In this document: positions 8,753-15,624 of the stretch, in pieces
How the letters are laid out: each line of letters begins with the position of its first letter
Numbering within the stretch: position 1 is the first letter of the stretch
Source: Microbacterium sp. SL75
GTDB taxonomy: Bacteria; Actinomycetota; Actinomycetes; Actinomycetales; Microbacteriaceae
Length of the DNA stretch: 64,000 nt
NCBI RefSeq assembly: GCF_026625865.1
Contig: NZ_CP113067.1
Coordinates: 2,852,001 to 2,916,000, forward strand
Reading direction: 5' to 3'
Program-made: the position numbers and the translations under genes
Notes under the pieces: generated by a model
What the model was told of the DNA's origin: nothing
The model's database searches: none
Seen by the model: the letters and a program-made list of their open reading frames with translations, nothing else

Positions 8753-9022
8753 ATGGCAGAACGTCAGGCCACCATCGCGAGCGCCTCGGGCCTCCACGCA
8801 CGCCCCGCGAAGCTCTTCGTGCAGGCCGTGCAGGAGAAGAAGATCCCCGTCACGATCGCCGCCGAGGGCGGTGCCGACCTCAACGCCGGCAGCATCCTCT
8901 CGCTCATGGGCCTCGGTGCCGGTCACGGCACCGTTGTGACGCTGAAGGCCGAGGGCGACGGCGCCGAGCAGGCGCTCGACGAGCTCGTCGCCCTTCTGGA
9001 GACCGATCTCGACGCGCAGTAA
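8753..9022 (+). CDS. ptsH: phosphocarrier protein HPr
   Basis: 89 aa. Phospho-accepting His15 lies in ASGLHARPA. The second conserved patch AGSILSLMGLG carries Ser47, equivalent to the regulatory Ser46 of Firmicutes HPr, though HPr kinase is generally absent from actinobacteria. It hands phosphate from enzyme I to FruA. Ribosome-binding site GGAAGGA precedes the ATG. Last gene of the operon, closed by a strong hairpin. Confidence 0.95.
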   Translation: MAERQATIASASGLHARPAKLFVQAVQEKKIPVTIAAEGGADLNAGSILSLMGLGAGHGTVVTLKAEGDGAEQALDELVALLETDLDAQ

Positions 9023-9036
9023 GCGCTTCCTCGCAG

Positions 9037-9080
9037 AACGCCGGATGCCACGGGCCCAGGGCTCGTGGCATCCGGCGTTT
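9037..9080 (+). terminator. terminator of the fructose operon, built from GGATGCC
   Basis: AACGCCGGATGCCACG (9037-9052) is perfectly complementary to CGTGGCATCCGGCGTT (9064-9079), a 16-bp stem with an 11-nt loop followed by TTTC. The core of each arm is GGATGCC/GGCATCC. Confidence 0.85.
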
Positions 9081-9098
9081 CTGCGGGATCGAGGCGTA

Positions 9099-9177
9099 CG
9101 AAACTCCCGAGAAGTCGACGACGGACGCTGATCTTCGAAGGTTCGGGACGAACTCCCGCGAACTTCTCAGGAGTTCG
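9099..9177. repeat. imperfect 79-bp palindrome
   Basis: Arm CGAAACTCCCGAGAAGT (9099-9115) pairs with ACTTCTCAGGAGTTCG (9162-9177) apart from one mismatch and one bulge. About 46 nt separate the arms. It lies between the ptsH terminator and the end of the converging hydrolase gene. Possibly a second terminator (for the minus-strand gene) or a dispersed palindrome. Confidence 0.45.
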
Positions 9178-9188
9178 GCACGCGGCCG

Positions 9189-9827
9189 TCAGACCTCGAC
9201 GGAGTCGCCCGGCTTGAGGTCGACGAACGAGCCGCCGTTCTGCTCGACGGCCCAGGTGAGGCGTGCGTCACCCATCTGCTTGCCGGCGACCGAGAGGGTC
9301 ATGTCGTGGGTGGCGAAGACGCGCTCCGGCTTGACCGCGAGCACGTAGTCGATGGCGTCGCCGACCTTGAGCCACGGGGCGCCGACGGGGGCGGCGAGCA
9401 GCTGAACCTTCTTGTGCTTGGGGACCGCGAACGAGTCGCCCGGGTAGTACACCGCGTCGTTGACGAGGACGCCGACGTTGTCGACCACGGGGATCGAGGA
9501 GTGGATGACCTCGTGCTTCCCGCCGAAGAACTCCAGGTGGAAGGGCCCGAGGTCGAGGGTGTCGCCCGGGTGGACCACGGTGACGTCGAAACCGGCCGCG
9601 GCGTCGCGCACCCCTTCGGGTCCGTAGATCGGCACGCCGGGGTGGGCCTTCTGCAGGCGCGTGAGGTGATCCGGCGTCCAGTGGTCGGCGTGTTCGTGGG
9701 TGATGACGATGCCGTCGAGGTTCGTCAGGTCTTCGAGGGGCGAGGTGAAGCTGCCCGGGTCGATCACGAGCGAGTGACCGGATTCGGCGAGGACGAGGGC
9801 GGCGTGTTCGTGCTTCGTGAGGCGCAT
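9189..9827 (-). CDS. metallo-beta-lactamase-fold hydrolase (UPF0173-like)
   Basis: 212 aa from ATG 9827 (MRLTKHEHAALVLAESG). The zinc-binding motif HEHADH (HxHxDH) is intact, as are later His/Asp ligands (GKHEVIHSS, YYPGDSF, FATHDMT). It belongs to the YtkL/UPF0173 group of small MBL-fold metal-dependent hydrolases, whose substrates are mostly unknown. An upstream in-frame extension to 9983 exists but begins outside the conserved fold. AGGAG lies about 12 nt before the chosen ATG, a little far. Stands alone. Confidence 0.82.
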   Translation of the reverse strand: MRLTKHEHAALVLAESGHSLVIDPGSFTSPLEDLTNLDGIVITHEHADHWTPDHLTRLQKAHPGVPIYGPEGVRDAAAGFDVTVVHPGDTLDLGPFHLEFFGGKHEVIHSSIPVVDNVGVLVNDAVYYPGDSFAVPKHKKVQLLAAPVGAPWLKVGDAIDYVLAVKPERVFATHDMTLSVAGKQMGDARLTWAVEQNGGSFVDLKPGDSVEV

Positions 9828-9968
9828 GAGACGAGTCAACTCCTGCACGCCGGAGCGGGGCAAGCGCTGGCGCGGGGGGTGAACAGCGTCTAACGGCTCT
9901 TCCGTGAGAGGCCATCTCGCGGTACCGTGGCCGGACACGCCCGAGAAGTCGGTGGCTCGGCCTCGATT

Positions 9969-9997
9969 TTGCGTGGGCGTCAACTGTCATGCATACT
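9969..9997 (+). promoter_or_regulatory. promoter of tRNA-Glu
   Basis: TTGCGT (9969-9974), 17-nt spacer, CATACT (9992-9997). The mature tRNA begins 18 nt downstream of the -10, as expected for a stable-RNA gene. Confidence 0.55.
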
Positions 9998-10014
9998 TGA
10001 ATGGTTGACGACGC

Positions 10015-10090
10015 GGCCCCATCGTATAGCGGCCTAGTACGCCGCCCTCTCACGGCGGTAACGCGGGTTCGAATCCCGCTGGGGTCACCA
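10015..10090 (+). tRNA. tRNA-Glu(CTC)
   Basis: Complete cloverleaf. Acceptor GGCCCCA pairs with TGGGGTC, the anticodon stem CCGCC/GGCGG encloses CTCTCAC (anticodon CTC, decoding GAG), and the T loop is TTCGAAT. Discriminator A and encoded CCA (10088-10090). A long terminator follows at once. Confidence 0.95.
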
Positions 10091-10133
10091 ACACGAAAAT
10101 GCCTCGACCGCATGGTCGGGGCATTTTCGTGTT
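10090..10133 (+). terminator. strong terminator after tRNA-Glu
   Basis: A 20-bp stem (10090-10109 with 10114-10133, one G-T pair) closes a GCAT tetraloop. The stem has AAAA/TTTT within it, so it can act on either strand. Confidence 0.85.
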
Positions 10134-10182
10134 GGCAGGGGATGCCCGGACTTCGCAACAGAATCGGAGACGTGCACCACCA

Positions 10183-10380
10183 TCGGATGCCAGGACTCCC
10201 GGCATCCGATTCTGTTGCTTCGATCCGAATCCGGTGCGGAGTAAGCGCGGCTCAGCTTTCGCGTGCGGCTCGGCGGCACCGCACCAGGGGGCGCACCCCC
10301 CCACACCACCGCCAGGACCACGCCCGCCACCGCGATCCACGGCAGCAGGAACCCGAGGCCGACGACGATCCCGTTCAGCG
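10183..10380. repeat. left copy of ~198-bp direct repeat
   Basis: Aligned by eye to 13766-13962, it shows about ten substitutions and one single-base indel. It contains the terminator hairpin GGATGCC...GGCATCC (10185-10207) and the last ~43 codons of a DUF4349 gene on the minus strand. An extra 13-bp inverted repeat (10155-10167 with 10206-10218) surrounds the hairpin in this copy only. Similarity stops abruptly at both edges. See the right copy. Confidence 0.9.
10252..10380 (-). pseudogene. truncated, frameshifted 3' end of a DUF4349 gene
   Basis: Read on the minus strand from 10380, the first ~29 codons encode the same C-terminal membrane helix (GLGFLLPWIAVAGVVLAVVWG) as the intact gene at 13835-14896. 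An extra C in the run near 10296-10302 then shifts the frame, so the Arg-rich tail of the intact protein is lost, although the original stop triplet is still present at 10252-10254. No 5' portion exists. It is a displaced or duplicated fragment. Confidence 0.85.
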
Positions 10381-10783
10381 GGAGCGCCCTTATACCGACG
10401 GACGCTCGTCTCATGCGAGAGAAGCTGATGAGTCTGCTCGTCGCTGTGTGGCCTGATGCCATCACGGTCGCCGTGTCATCGGCCTACGCGCCGAGCTAAC
10501 CGCCGCGAATGTCAATATCAAGGCAGCTCTGCCGTATCACCCAGCGGTGAAAGGAGTGCTGGCTGTAGCCAACGCCAGCCCTGGTGCGCCGCCTACGCGG
10601 TGTGCCGAGTGGACAGCTTGTTCGAGCACATTGTCATCGCGACCGCACAGAGAGACGTGGCCTGACTGGGATTCGTGGGAATTGAAGTGTCGTGGCGAAC
10701 CGGCTGCGTGCCCCGCCTGAGAACTCGGGGCGTCTCGGAGTTCTCAGGACCGATATCGAGGGGTTCGTCATGCCTCGCCCGGC
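10381..10783. other. no convincing gene; probable decayed sequence
   Basis: I see no open frame here with a ribosome-binding site, sensible composition or recognisable motif. It holds a hairpin (CCTGAGAACTC 10716-10726 with GAGTTCTCAGG 10738-10748). CCGATATCGAGG at 10751 recurs inverted at 10844. Base composition is less GC-rich than the flanks, consistent with acquired, degenerating DNA. Confidence 0.5.
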
Positions 10784-10983
10784 TCACGCAGTGGAGGCTT
10801 TCAGAGGGCGCGCGACAGCAGCTTGGCGGGGCCGGTTGCCTTCCTCGATATCGGCCCGCGGAGCCAGTTCTGCGGCATTGCTTCGCTGATCCCGAAATCG
10901 GTCACGATCTGTTCGATGGTGACGCCGCTTTGAGGCCCACGGGCGGCCACCGAAACGCCCTCGCCAAGCCCCTGGGATTGGGA
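10784..10983 (-). pseudogene. relic of an IS3-family transposase OrfA
   Basis: On the minus strand the reading GVTIEQIVTDFGISEAMPQNWL, then (after a one-base deletion near 10862) ADIEEGNRP, closely follows the helix-turn-helix and following turn of IS3-group OrfA proteins (pattern PGVT..QI..DFGIS....NWL..AD.E.G.RPG). There is no start, no OrfB and no intact ends. The identification rests on my memory of the family pattern. Confidence 0.6.
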
Positions 10984-11072
10984 CGGGCCGCGACGGCGTC
11001 CTCCCCGCCAGCACCTGACGGAACGAGCGATCAGTTGTCACCAATCCGTTCCGCTCGCCCGCTCGTTCTTCC

Positions 11073-11546
11073 CTAAAGAGTGGCCAGAGCAAAAGCTTCC
11101 TGGACAGCCGCCCCAAGCTGCGCCGCCGTGGGGCTATCCAGCCTGACCCGATGGTCAGTGAGCGGAGTGAAGCCGCTTCGTGCGCCGCCATTGTGGGCGG
11201 GCGTTACCAGGACGTGCGTCAGTGCACCAGCTTCATAGAAACCGTGCACCTTTACCTCTCGAACCCCCTTCGCGTATGCAGCGTAGGAGGGGAGCTTCAA
11301 CCACTCCAGTAGTTCAGCGTCAGGCGGGTTGTGTCGTAGGTCACGGGCAGGCAGCACGGTGGACGCGGCCTCGTCGGTCGCTGCCATGACGGTCTGTCCA
11401 AGCGAAATGTCGTCATCGGCATCCGTAAGGACCTTTGGGAGACCGCTCAGAATCATCGCACCCTCCGTCGTGCGGGCCATCACATGGACGAGAAGAGTGC
11501 CGTCCGGTCGTAGGTCGATGTTGACCACTCCGTAGGTTTGACTCAC
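11073..11546 (-). CDS. putative immunity protein for the adjacent toxin
   Basis: 157 aa, soluble, acidic, without signal or membrane segment. It follows the toxin gene with a 4-bp ATGA overlap (11543-11546), the standard arrangement of a cognate immunity gene. It has an alternating alpha/beta look, with PPDAELLEWLKLPSYAAYAKGVREV near residue 90 reminiscent of CdiI-type immunity proteins. I cannot name its family with certainty. Expected role: bind and block the nuclease domain before export and protect siblings. Confidence 0.65.
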   Translation of the reverse strand: MSQTYGVVNIDLRPDGTLLVHVMARTTEGAMILSGLPKVLTDADDDISLGQTVMAATDEAASTVLPARDLRHNPPDAELLEWLKLPSYAAYAKGVREVKVHGFYEAGALTHVLVTPAHNGGARSGFTPLTDHRVRLDSPTAAQLGAAVQEAFALATL

Positions 11547-12949
11547 CGAATGACCTCCACAGTCAGGCGTACGCCCTTCTCTAGTGCGTAGTCCTTCATG
11601 CTATTCAGAACAGCCTGCTGCTCAGCCGTCGCCGTGCGGGGAACCGCGAGCTGCAACTCGCGACCTTGTATGGCGATATCGTCGATTTCTCGACCGCCCC
11701 AGGTCGCACCCTTGAACTCAGCAAGTCTATCGATGTACCCCCTCAGGGTGCCGCGGAGACGAGACGGAACGAGATACGTCTTCGAAGCTAGATCGATGCT
11801 CTTGATGCTCGTCGCGACGCCGGTCGCGTCGTTGAACCGGTCGATGGTGGGGAAGGACGCCGGGAGGTTGCCTCCCAGGCGAGCCTCAATGGCGAATCCC
11901 CGAGGGGAGGGGCCGAAGGGCCAAGGGGACTTAGCGAGTTTGTCCGCCAGCGCGGTCAGCTTCTCCGCTGCGCCGGTGACGCTGGCTGTGGCTGCGACGG
12001 AGGGCGTCCGGGCGGCTATCGCCCGGAGTCCGTCGCTCGTTGCGTCGAGGGAGCGCCAGGCGAGACCTGCGGCGGCGGCCCTCGCACCTTCGGCTAGGCG
12101 TACGACGATTTCGACGAACCGGACCGTGTACTTACTGGCGTTGAAGACAGCGACGCCGTGTCCAACGAGCAGGCCCGCCCCTTCCGTAGCCGCGCCAGCG
12201 GCTAGGGCGATTGCTTCGATGGCTGCGGTCTCTGCGAGGAAGAGAGCGACTTGTTTGCGCAGTTCGTTCTGCGCATCGTCGATGTGCTGAGCAAGCGTCT
12301 CGGCAGAGTCCGCGATGGCTCGTGCCTGCGCGGCGATGTCGGTCAGCGAATCGCCCACCGTGATGCAGACACCTCGGGCGGAATCCACCTCCGGCGACTC
12401 CTCATCCGCAAGCGCGGTGAGGGCAGACGATATCGAGGGCCAGGCGCTTTCGAGCGTGGTGGCGCAGTCTCTCCAGGCGAGCGCGAGGGCGCGCAGTTTC
12501 GTAGGGTCGCCGTCCGGCCAAATGACCGCTACATACTTCTGAATGTCTAACCAGCCGTTTGGTGGGCCGAGCGAGCCACCCGCGACGCTGGGAACGGAGA
12601 CGCAGACACCGAACGCCGGTGCATCGACGGCGATCGGCGCCTGGAGCATAGCGCCGAGCGCGTTCGAGTCCGCATCCGCGGACGCGTGATTCAAGCCCGT
12701 CTGCCGGAGCAACCCGCTCACCGTGAGCGCGGCGGCCACCGCGTCGTTGATGGCCTGAGCGACGGCGGGAGCGGTCTGGTCGTACGCCTGCGCCCACGCT
12801 GCCCCCGAGGGGTCATTGCCCGCGATGCGTCCTGAGTCAGCGAGGGTAGCGCCGAGGGCAGATTCAGCGTCGCTGAGCGTCCGGGCGACGTTGGCGCCGA
12901 ACTTCGTCGACGCCGCGTACCAGGCGTCGGGGTCAACGGTGATGAGCAC
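11543..12949 (-). CDS. ESX-type secreted toxin with C-terminal nuclease-like domain
   Basis: 468 aa, GTG start 3 nt after the WXG100 gene. Residues 1-100 are an Ala-rich helical module with WAQAYD, like type VII secretion substrate domains. Residues ~100-230 are further helical. Residues ~235-300 are Ala-rich and hydrophobic and could enter a membrane. The C-terminal ~126 residues (from 343) read RGFAIEARLGGNLP...FPTIDRF...GVATSIKSIDL, a pattern of CdiA-C-type restriction-endonuclease-fold toxins, with candidate active residues Glu355, Asp370 and Lys383 (D-x(n)-[S]xK). Predicted target: nucleic acid of a competitor. The modular layout plus the overlapping immunity gene fit a polymorphic toxin. 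Export by ESX is inferred; no ESX core gene is in the window. Confidence 0.75.
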   Translation of the reverse strand: MLITVDPDAWYAASTKFGANVARTLSDAESALGATLADSGRIAGNDPSGAAWAQAYDQTAPAVAQAINDAVAAALTVSGLLRQTGLNHASADADSNALGAMLQAPIAVDAPAFGVCVSVPSVAGGSLGPPNGWLDIQKYVAVIWPDGDPTKLRALALAWRDCATTLESAWPSISSALTALADEESPEVDSARGVCITVGDSLTDIAAQARAIADSAETLAQHIDDAQNELRKQVALFLAETAAIEAIALAAGAATEGAGLLVGHGVAVFNASKYTVRFVEIVVRLAEGARAAAAGLAWRSLDATSDGLRAIAARTPSVAATASVTGAAEKLTALADKLAKSPWPFGPSPRGFAIEARLGGNLPASFPTIDRFNDATGVATSIKSIDLASKTYLVPSRLRGTLRGYIDRLAEFKGATWGGREIDDIAIQGRELQLAVPRTATAEQQAVLNSMKDYALEKGVRLTVEVIR

Positions 12950-12952
12950 TGG

Positions 12953-13237
12953 TCACCCCCACATCCGTGAGTTGGCATCCACCGCCGCGTCGTAGTTCGC
13001 TCGTGCGCCGTCGAGCAGTCGGCGCATCCCGGCCAGAGCCTCCGCCATCTCGCGAGAGTCGTCGGCCCAGGAGGTGTGGGCGAGCGTGTGGGCGTCCGAC
13101 GCTTCACCGTCCCACGTCCCGTGAAGGCGATGAGAGGCTGCGTTCGCGTCTTCGAGAGCCTGCGTGACGCTGCGGGTGATGCTTGTCAGCTCCTCGACGA
13201 ACTCCGAAAGCTGCGCGAGATGGACCGAGTGCCTCAT
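12953..13237 (-). CDS. WXG100-family protein
   Basis: 94 aa, all-helical, with the central turn W-D-G (residues ~42-44) of WXG100/ESAT-6 proteins and a C-terminal YDAAVD element that matches the YxxxD/E export signal. Such proteins pair as helical hairpin dimers and accompany type VII substrates. It overlaps the preceding WXG100-like gene by ATGA and precedes the toxin by 3 nt, so it is probably the toxin's secretion partner. Confidence 0.82.
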   Translation of the reverse strand: MRHSVHLAQLSEFVEELTSITRSVTQALEDANAASHRLHGTWDGEASDAHTLAHTSWADDSREMAEALAGMRRLLDGARANYDAAVDANSRMWG

Positions 13238-13557
13238 CGCTGACCGCCCGCAGGCAGATTCGATCCCAGGGTGCGGGCGGCATCGCGGCTGGCCTGCTCA
13301 GCAGCGGCAATATCAGCGGTTGCGCCTCGCAACGCGGCGGTCAGGCGGGAGAGTTCCTCCGTACTTCCCGTTGCTGCTGTGAACCACGCGTCGAAGAGCG
13401 GCCGGAACGCGGAGGCCGCATCCCCTGTCCACCCGACGGCGAGGAGGTCTTCGACGCGCTCGCGCACTTGCCGGACTCGAGCGGATAGGTCATCCGAAGC
13501 CTCATCGAGACGCGTCGTCTCCGAAACGAGCGCCTGAAAATCAGCCCGAATTTCCAT
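13234..13557 (-). CDS. WXG100-like helical protein
   Basis: 107 aa from ATG 13557. A helical hairpin is interrupted by VGWTGDAASAF (W-T-G), as in WXG100 proteins. A longer upstream frame lacks any similarity. First gene of the toxin operon. A -10-like TACCCT lies exactly 6 nt before the ATG, suggesting a leaderless transcript; no Shine-Dalgarno is visible. Likely heterodimer partner of the next WXG100 protein. Confidence 0.78.
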   Translation of the reverse strand: MEIRADFQALVSETTRLDEASDDLSARVRQVRERVEDLLAVGWTGDAASAFRPLFDAWFTAATGSTEELSRLTAALRGATADIAAAEQASRDAARTLGSNLPAGGQR

Positions 13558-13569
13558 GCGGCCAGGGTA
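13558..13569 (-). promoter_or_regulatory. predicted leaderless -10 of the toxin operon
   Basis: TACCCT (minus strand, 13569-13564) followed by 6 nt and ATG. With actinobacterial TANNNT spacing the transcript would begin at or next to the A of the ATG. Confidence 0.45.
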
Positions 13570-13765
13570 CACACGTGCCGTCGCCCCAGAAAGGTAACCG
13601 GGAGGCGCTGTGCGCCTCACATGCGGGTCAGTACGGCAAGGGATCCGAGCGAGCACCCGTCACCGCAAATGGCTCCTGCGGGCACTCGCGGAACCGGGAG
13701 AAAAGCGTTCACGAGCTTCTCGGGGTGGATGCGCACCGCGACGGGTTCGGATACGTCGAACGGAT

Positions 13766-13962
13766 TCGGATGCCAGGACTCCCGGCATCCGATTCCGTTG
13801 CTCCGATCCGAATCCGGTGCGGAAGAGGCGCGGCTCAGCTTTCGCGTTCGGCTCGGCGGCGCCGCACCAGGAGGCGCACCCCCCACACCACCGCCAGGAC
13901 CACGCCCGCCACCGCGATCCACGGCAGCAGGAACCCGAGGCCGATCACGATCCCGTTCAGCG
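13766..13962. repeat. right copy of ~198-bp direct repeat
   Basis: Counterpart of 10183-10380. Here it forms the natural 3' end of the intact DUF4349 gene plus 69 bp of downstream spacer. The region 13558-13765, between the toxin operon and this repeat, contains no gene that I can support. Confidence 0.9.
13767..13791 (-). terminator. GGATGCC hairpin downstream of DUF4349
   Basis: CGGATGCC and GGCATCCG flank a 9-nt loop, 44 nt past the stop of the minus-strand gene. The same hairpin is in the left repeat at 10184-10208. Confidence 0.55.
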
Positions 13963-14896
13963 TGGCCACCAGTCCGTTCCAGCCGGCGCCGAGGCCGTCG
14001 CCGAAGCCGGCGGGGTCGGCGGCGACGGCGGGGGAGCGCTCGACGAATTGCACGCTCAGAGACGACATCGCGACCTGCGACTCGACCGACTGCAACACCT
14101 GGCGGTCGGAGTCGAGCTGCGCCTGCCGCTCGGCGAGAGCGGACTCGGCGGTGATCAGGTCCGACACCGACCCGGCCTGCGCCAACAGCTGCGTCAAGCG
14201 CGCCACCGAGGCCTCGCCGGCCGCGACGCGAGCGCGCAGGTCGACCGTCTGCTCGGTCACGTCGGAGCGGCTGACCGTCGTGGCGGTGACCTCTCCGACC
14301 TGGCGCAGGTCGTCCATCGTGCTCGTGAGGGCGGCCGCCGGAACGCGCACGGTGATCCATCCCGAGGATGCCGTGGGGCCCGTCACCGCGCCCTCGTACG
14401 GCACCGCGCCGATCGCGCCGCCCAGCTGCGAAGACTCGACGTATCCACCCGCCCCGGTCGCGGAGGCGCCGATCGCGGCGATCGCCGCAGCGATGTCGTC
14501 CACCTCGACGGTGCTCGACGCGGTGGCGACGATGTCTCGGGTCGCCGTGTCGCGCGCCGCTGCATCACCCGCAGCGGCCTCGGAAGACGAGGCTGACCCC
14601 CCGGCACCCTGACCCGGGTCCACCGGTACGAGGGGTGGGTTCTGGGCGGCTCCGCTCGAGTGCTGCTCGCTGGCCCCGACGATGGCGCTCGATCCGCTGG
14701 ACCCCGAGGTGGCGGCCAGCGAGGGGCCCACAAACGCGGCGACCGCGACCACGGCGGCCGCGGCCCCGGCGCCCGTCCAGATCCCGCGACGACGGCGGCG
14801 CGTACGCTCGCGCTCGTCGGCGATCCTTCCGAAGACCGCGGCCTCGATGGCATCCATCCGATCGGCGGGGAGAGGGGGAAGAGTGTGCGCGGTCAT
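13835..14896 (-). CDS. DUF4349 membrane protein, possible anti-sigma factor
   Basis: 353 aa from ATG 14896. The N-terminal ~35 residues are cytoplasmic (DRMDAIEAAVFGRIADERERTRRRRR), followed by a helix (TGAGAAAAVVAVAAFVG), an extracytoplasmic DUF4349 region with a coiled stretch rich in Gln/Arg (~220-290), a second membrane helix (~317-340) and a basic tail. ATG overlaps the stop of the ECF sigma gene (ATGA). A two-helix sensor with a short N-terminal cytoplasmic piece, co-translated with a sigma factor, suggests a signal-transducing anti-sigma role. That is inference. Its 3' end is duplicated at 10252-10380. Confidence 0.82.
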   Translation of the reverse strand: MTAHTLPPLPADRMDAIEAAVFGRIADERERTRRRRRGIWTGAGAAAAVVAVAAFVGPSLAATSGSSGSSAIVGASEQHSSGAAQNPPLVPVDPGQGAGGSASSSEAAAGDAAARDTATRDIVATASSTVEVDDIAAAIAAIGASATGAGGYVESSQLGGAIGAVPYEGAVTGPTASSGWITVRVPAAALTSTMDDLRQVGEVTATTVSRSDVTEQTVDLRARVAAGEASVARLTQLLAQAGSVSDLITAESALAERQAQLDSDRQVLQSVESQVAMSSLSVQFVERSPAVAADPAGFGDGLGAGWNGLVATLNGIVIGLGFLLPWIAVAGVVLAVVWGVRLLVRRRRAERES

Positions 14897-15447
14897 GGGG
14901 TCTCCGTCTCGATCGCTGTGGCGCGCACCCGGGAGCGGATGCGCGAGAGCCGGTTGCGGACGGTGCCGTGCGAGACGCCCAGCGAGACGGCGGCGGCTTC
15001 GTATCCGTAGCCCTCGGCGGCGCACAGGCGGAAGATCTCGCGGTCGAGGTCGCTCAGGCGGTCGACCTCGGCGAGGATCGCCGACACCGTGTGCGCCTGC
15101 ACGACCTGGGCTTCGACGTCGACGGCTGACGGGATCTCATCGCTCAGCGCGGCGTGCGAGCTGTGACGGCGGCGAGCGCGCAGACGGTTCTGCGCCTGCA
15201 GACGGCAGACGGTCGCGAGCCAGGGCAGCAGGGACTCGCCCTCGAGCCGCAGCGACGGGATCTTCCGCCAGGCGACCACGAAGGTCTCCTGCACGACGTC
15301 CTCCGCGTCCGCGGCTTCGCCGACGAGCCCGAGGGCGATCCAGTAGACCGGCCGCGCGTATGCCCGGTACAGCTCGCGATACGCGACCTCCGACCCGCCG
15401 GCGGCGCGCGCCACGAGGGCCCTGTCGTCGATGACTCCGTGGGTCAT
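14893..15447 (-). CDS. ECF-type RNA polymerase sigma factor
   Basis: 184 aa from ATG 15447. Sigma region 2 (residues ~10-75, with YWIALGLVGEAADAEDVVQETFVVAWRKI) and region 4 (~115-170, DREIFRLCAAEGYGYEAAAVSLGVSHGTVRNRLSRIRSRVR with the helix-turn-helix) are complete, and there is no region 3, as in group 4 sigma factors. GGAGG lies 14 nt upstream, rather distant. Translationally coupled to the DUF4349 protein. Its regulon is unknown. Confidence 0.92.
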   Translation of the reverse strand: MTHGVIDDRALVARAAGGSEVAYRELYRAYARPVYWIALGLVGEAADAEDVVQETFVVAWRKIPSLRLEGESLLPWLATVCRLQAQNRLRARRRHSSHAALSDEIPSAVDVEAQVVQAHTVSAILAEVDRLSDLDREIFRLCAAEGYGYEAAAVSLGVSHGTVRNRLSRIRSRVRATAIETETP

Positions 15448-15588
15448 GGCATCCGTTCCGCCCTCCGGGTGAGCCCCGGGAAAGCACTCTCTCACTCAGG
15501 GGTGTCCGGGCGCGCCGGATCGTCTCACGGATGTACGCACGCAATGAGCTCTACGTGCACAAGCCCCTGTGCGAACGGGGCCGACGGA

Positions 15589-15594
15589 TAAACT
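15589..15594 (+). promoter_or_regulatory. -10 element upstream of terC
   Basis: TAAACT, with a transcript start expected near 15601. This gives a short leader that contains the GAAAGG site used by the ATG at 15625. Confidence 0.35.
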
Positions 15595-15624
15595 CGAGCG
15601 TTTCCCCCGATGAAAGGCCCCGCG

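Noticed and set aside
6650..8926. 758-codon open frame opposite fruA
   Set aside because: Its composition is dominated by Arg, Gly, Asp and His with no motif, and it mirrors the complete EIIABC gene. It is an antisense artefact.
10015..10133. tRNA-Glu as the attachment site of the toxin island
   Set aside because: No second copy of any tRNA segment is found at 13600-13966, and no integrase gene is present. The duplicated sequence is the DUF4349 gene end, not the tRNA.
10675..11076. Plus-strand 133-codon frame
   Set aside because: No ribosome-binding site, no recognisable motif, and it is antisense to the transposase relic.
15496..15624. Manganese (yybP-ykoY) riboswitch before terC
   Set aside because: The expected conserved loops and paired stems are not visible in the ~130-nt spacer.
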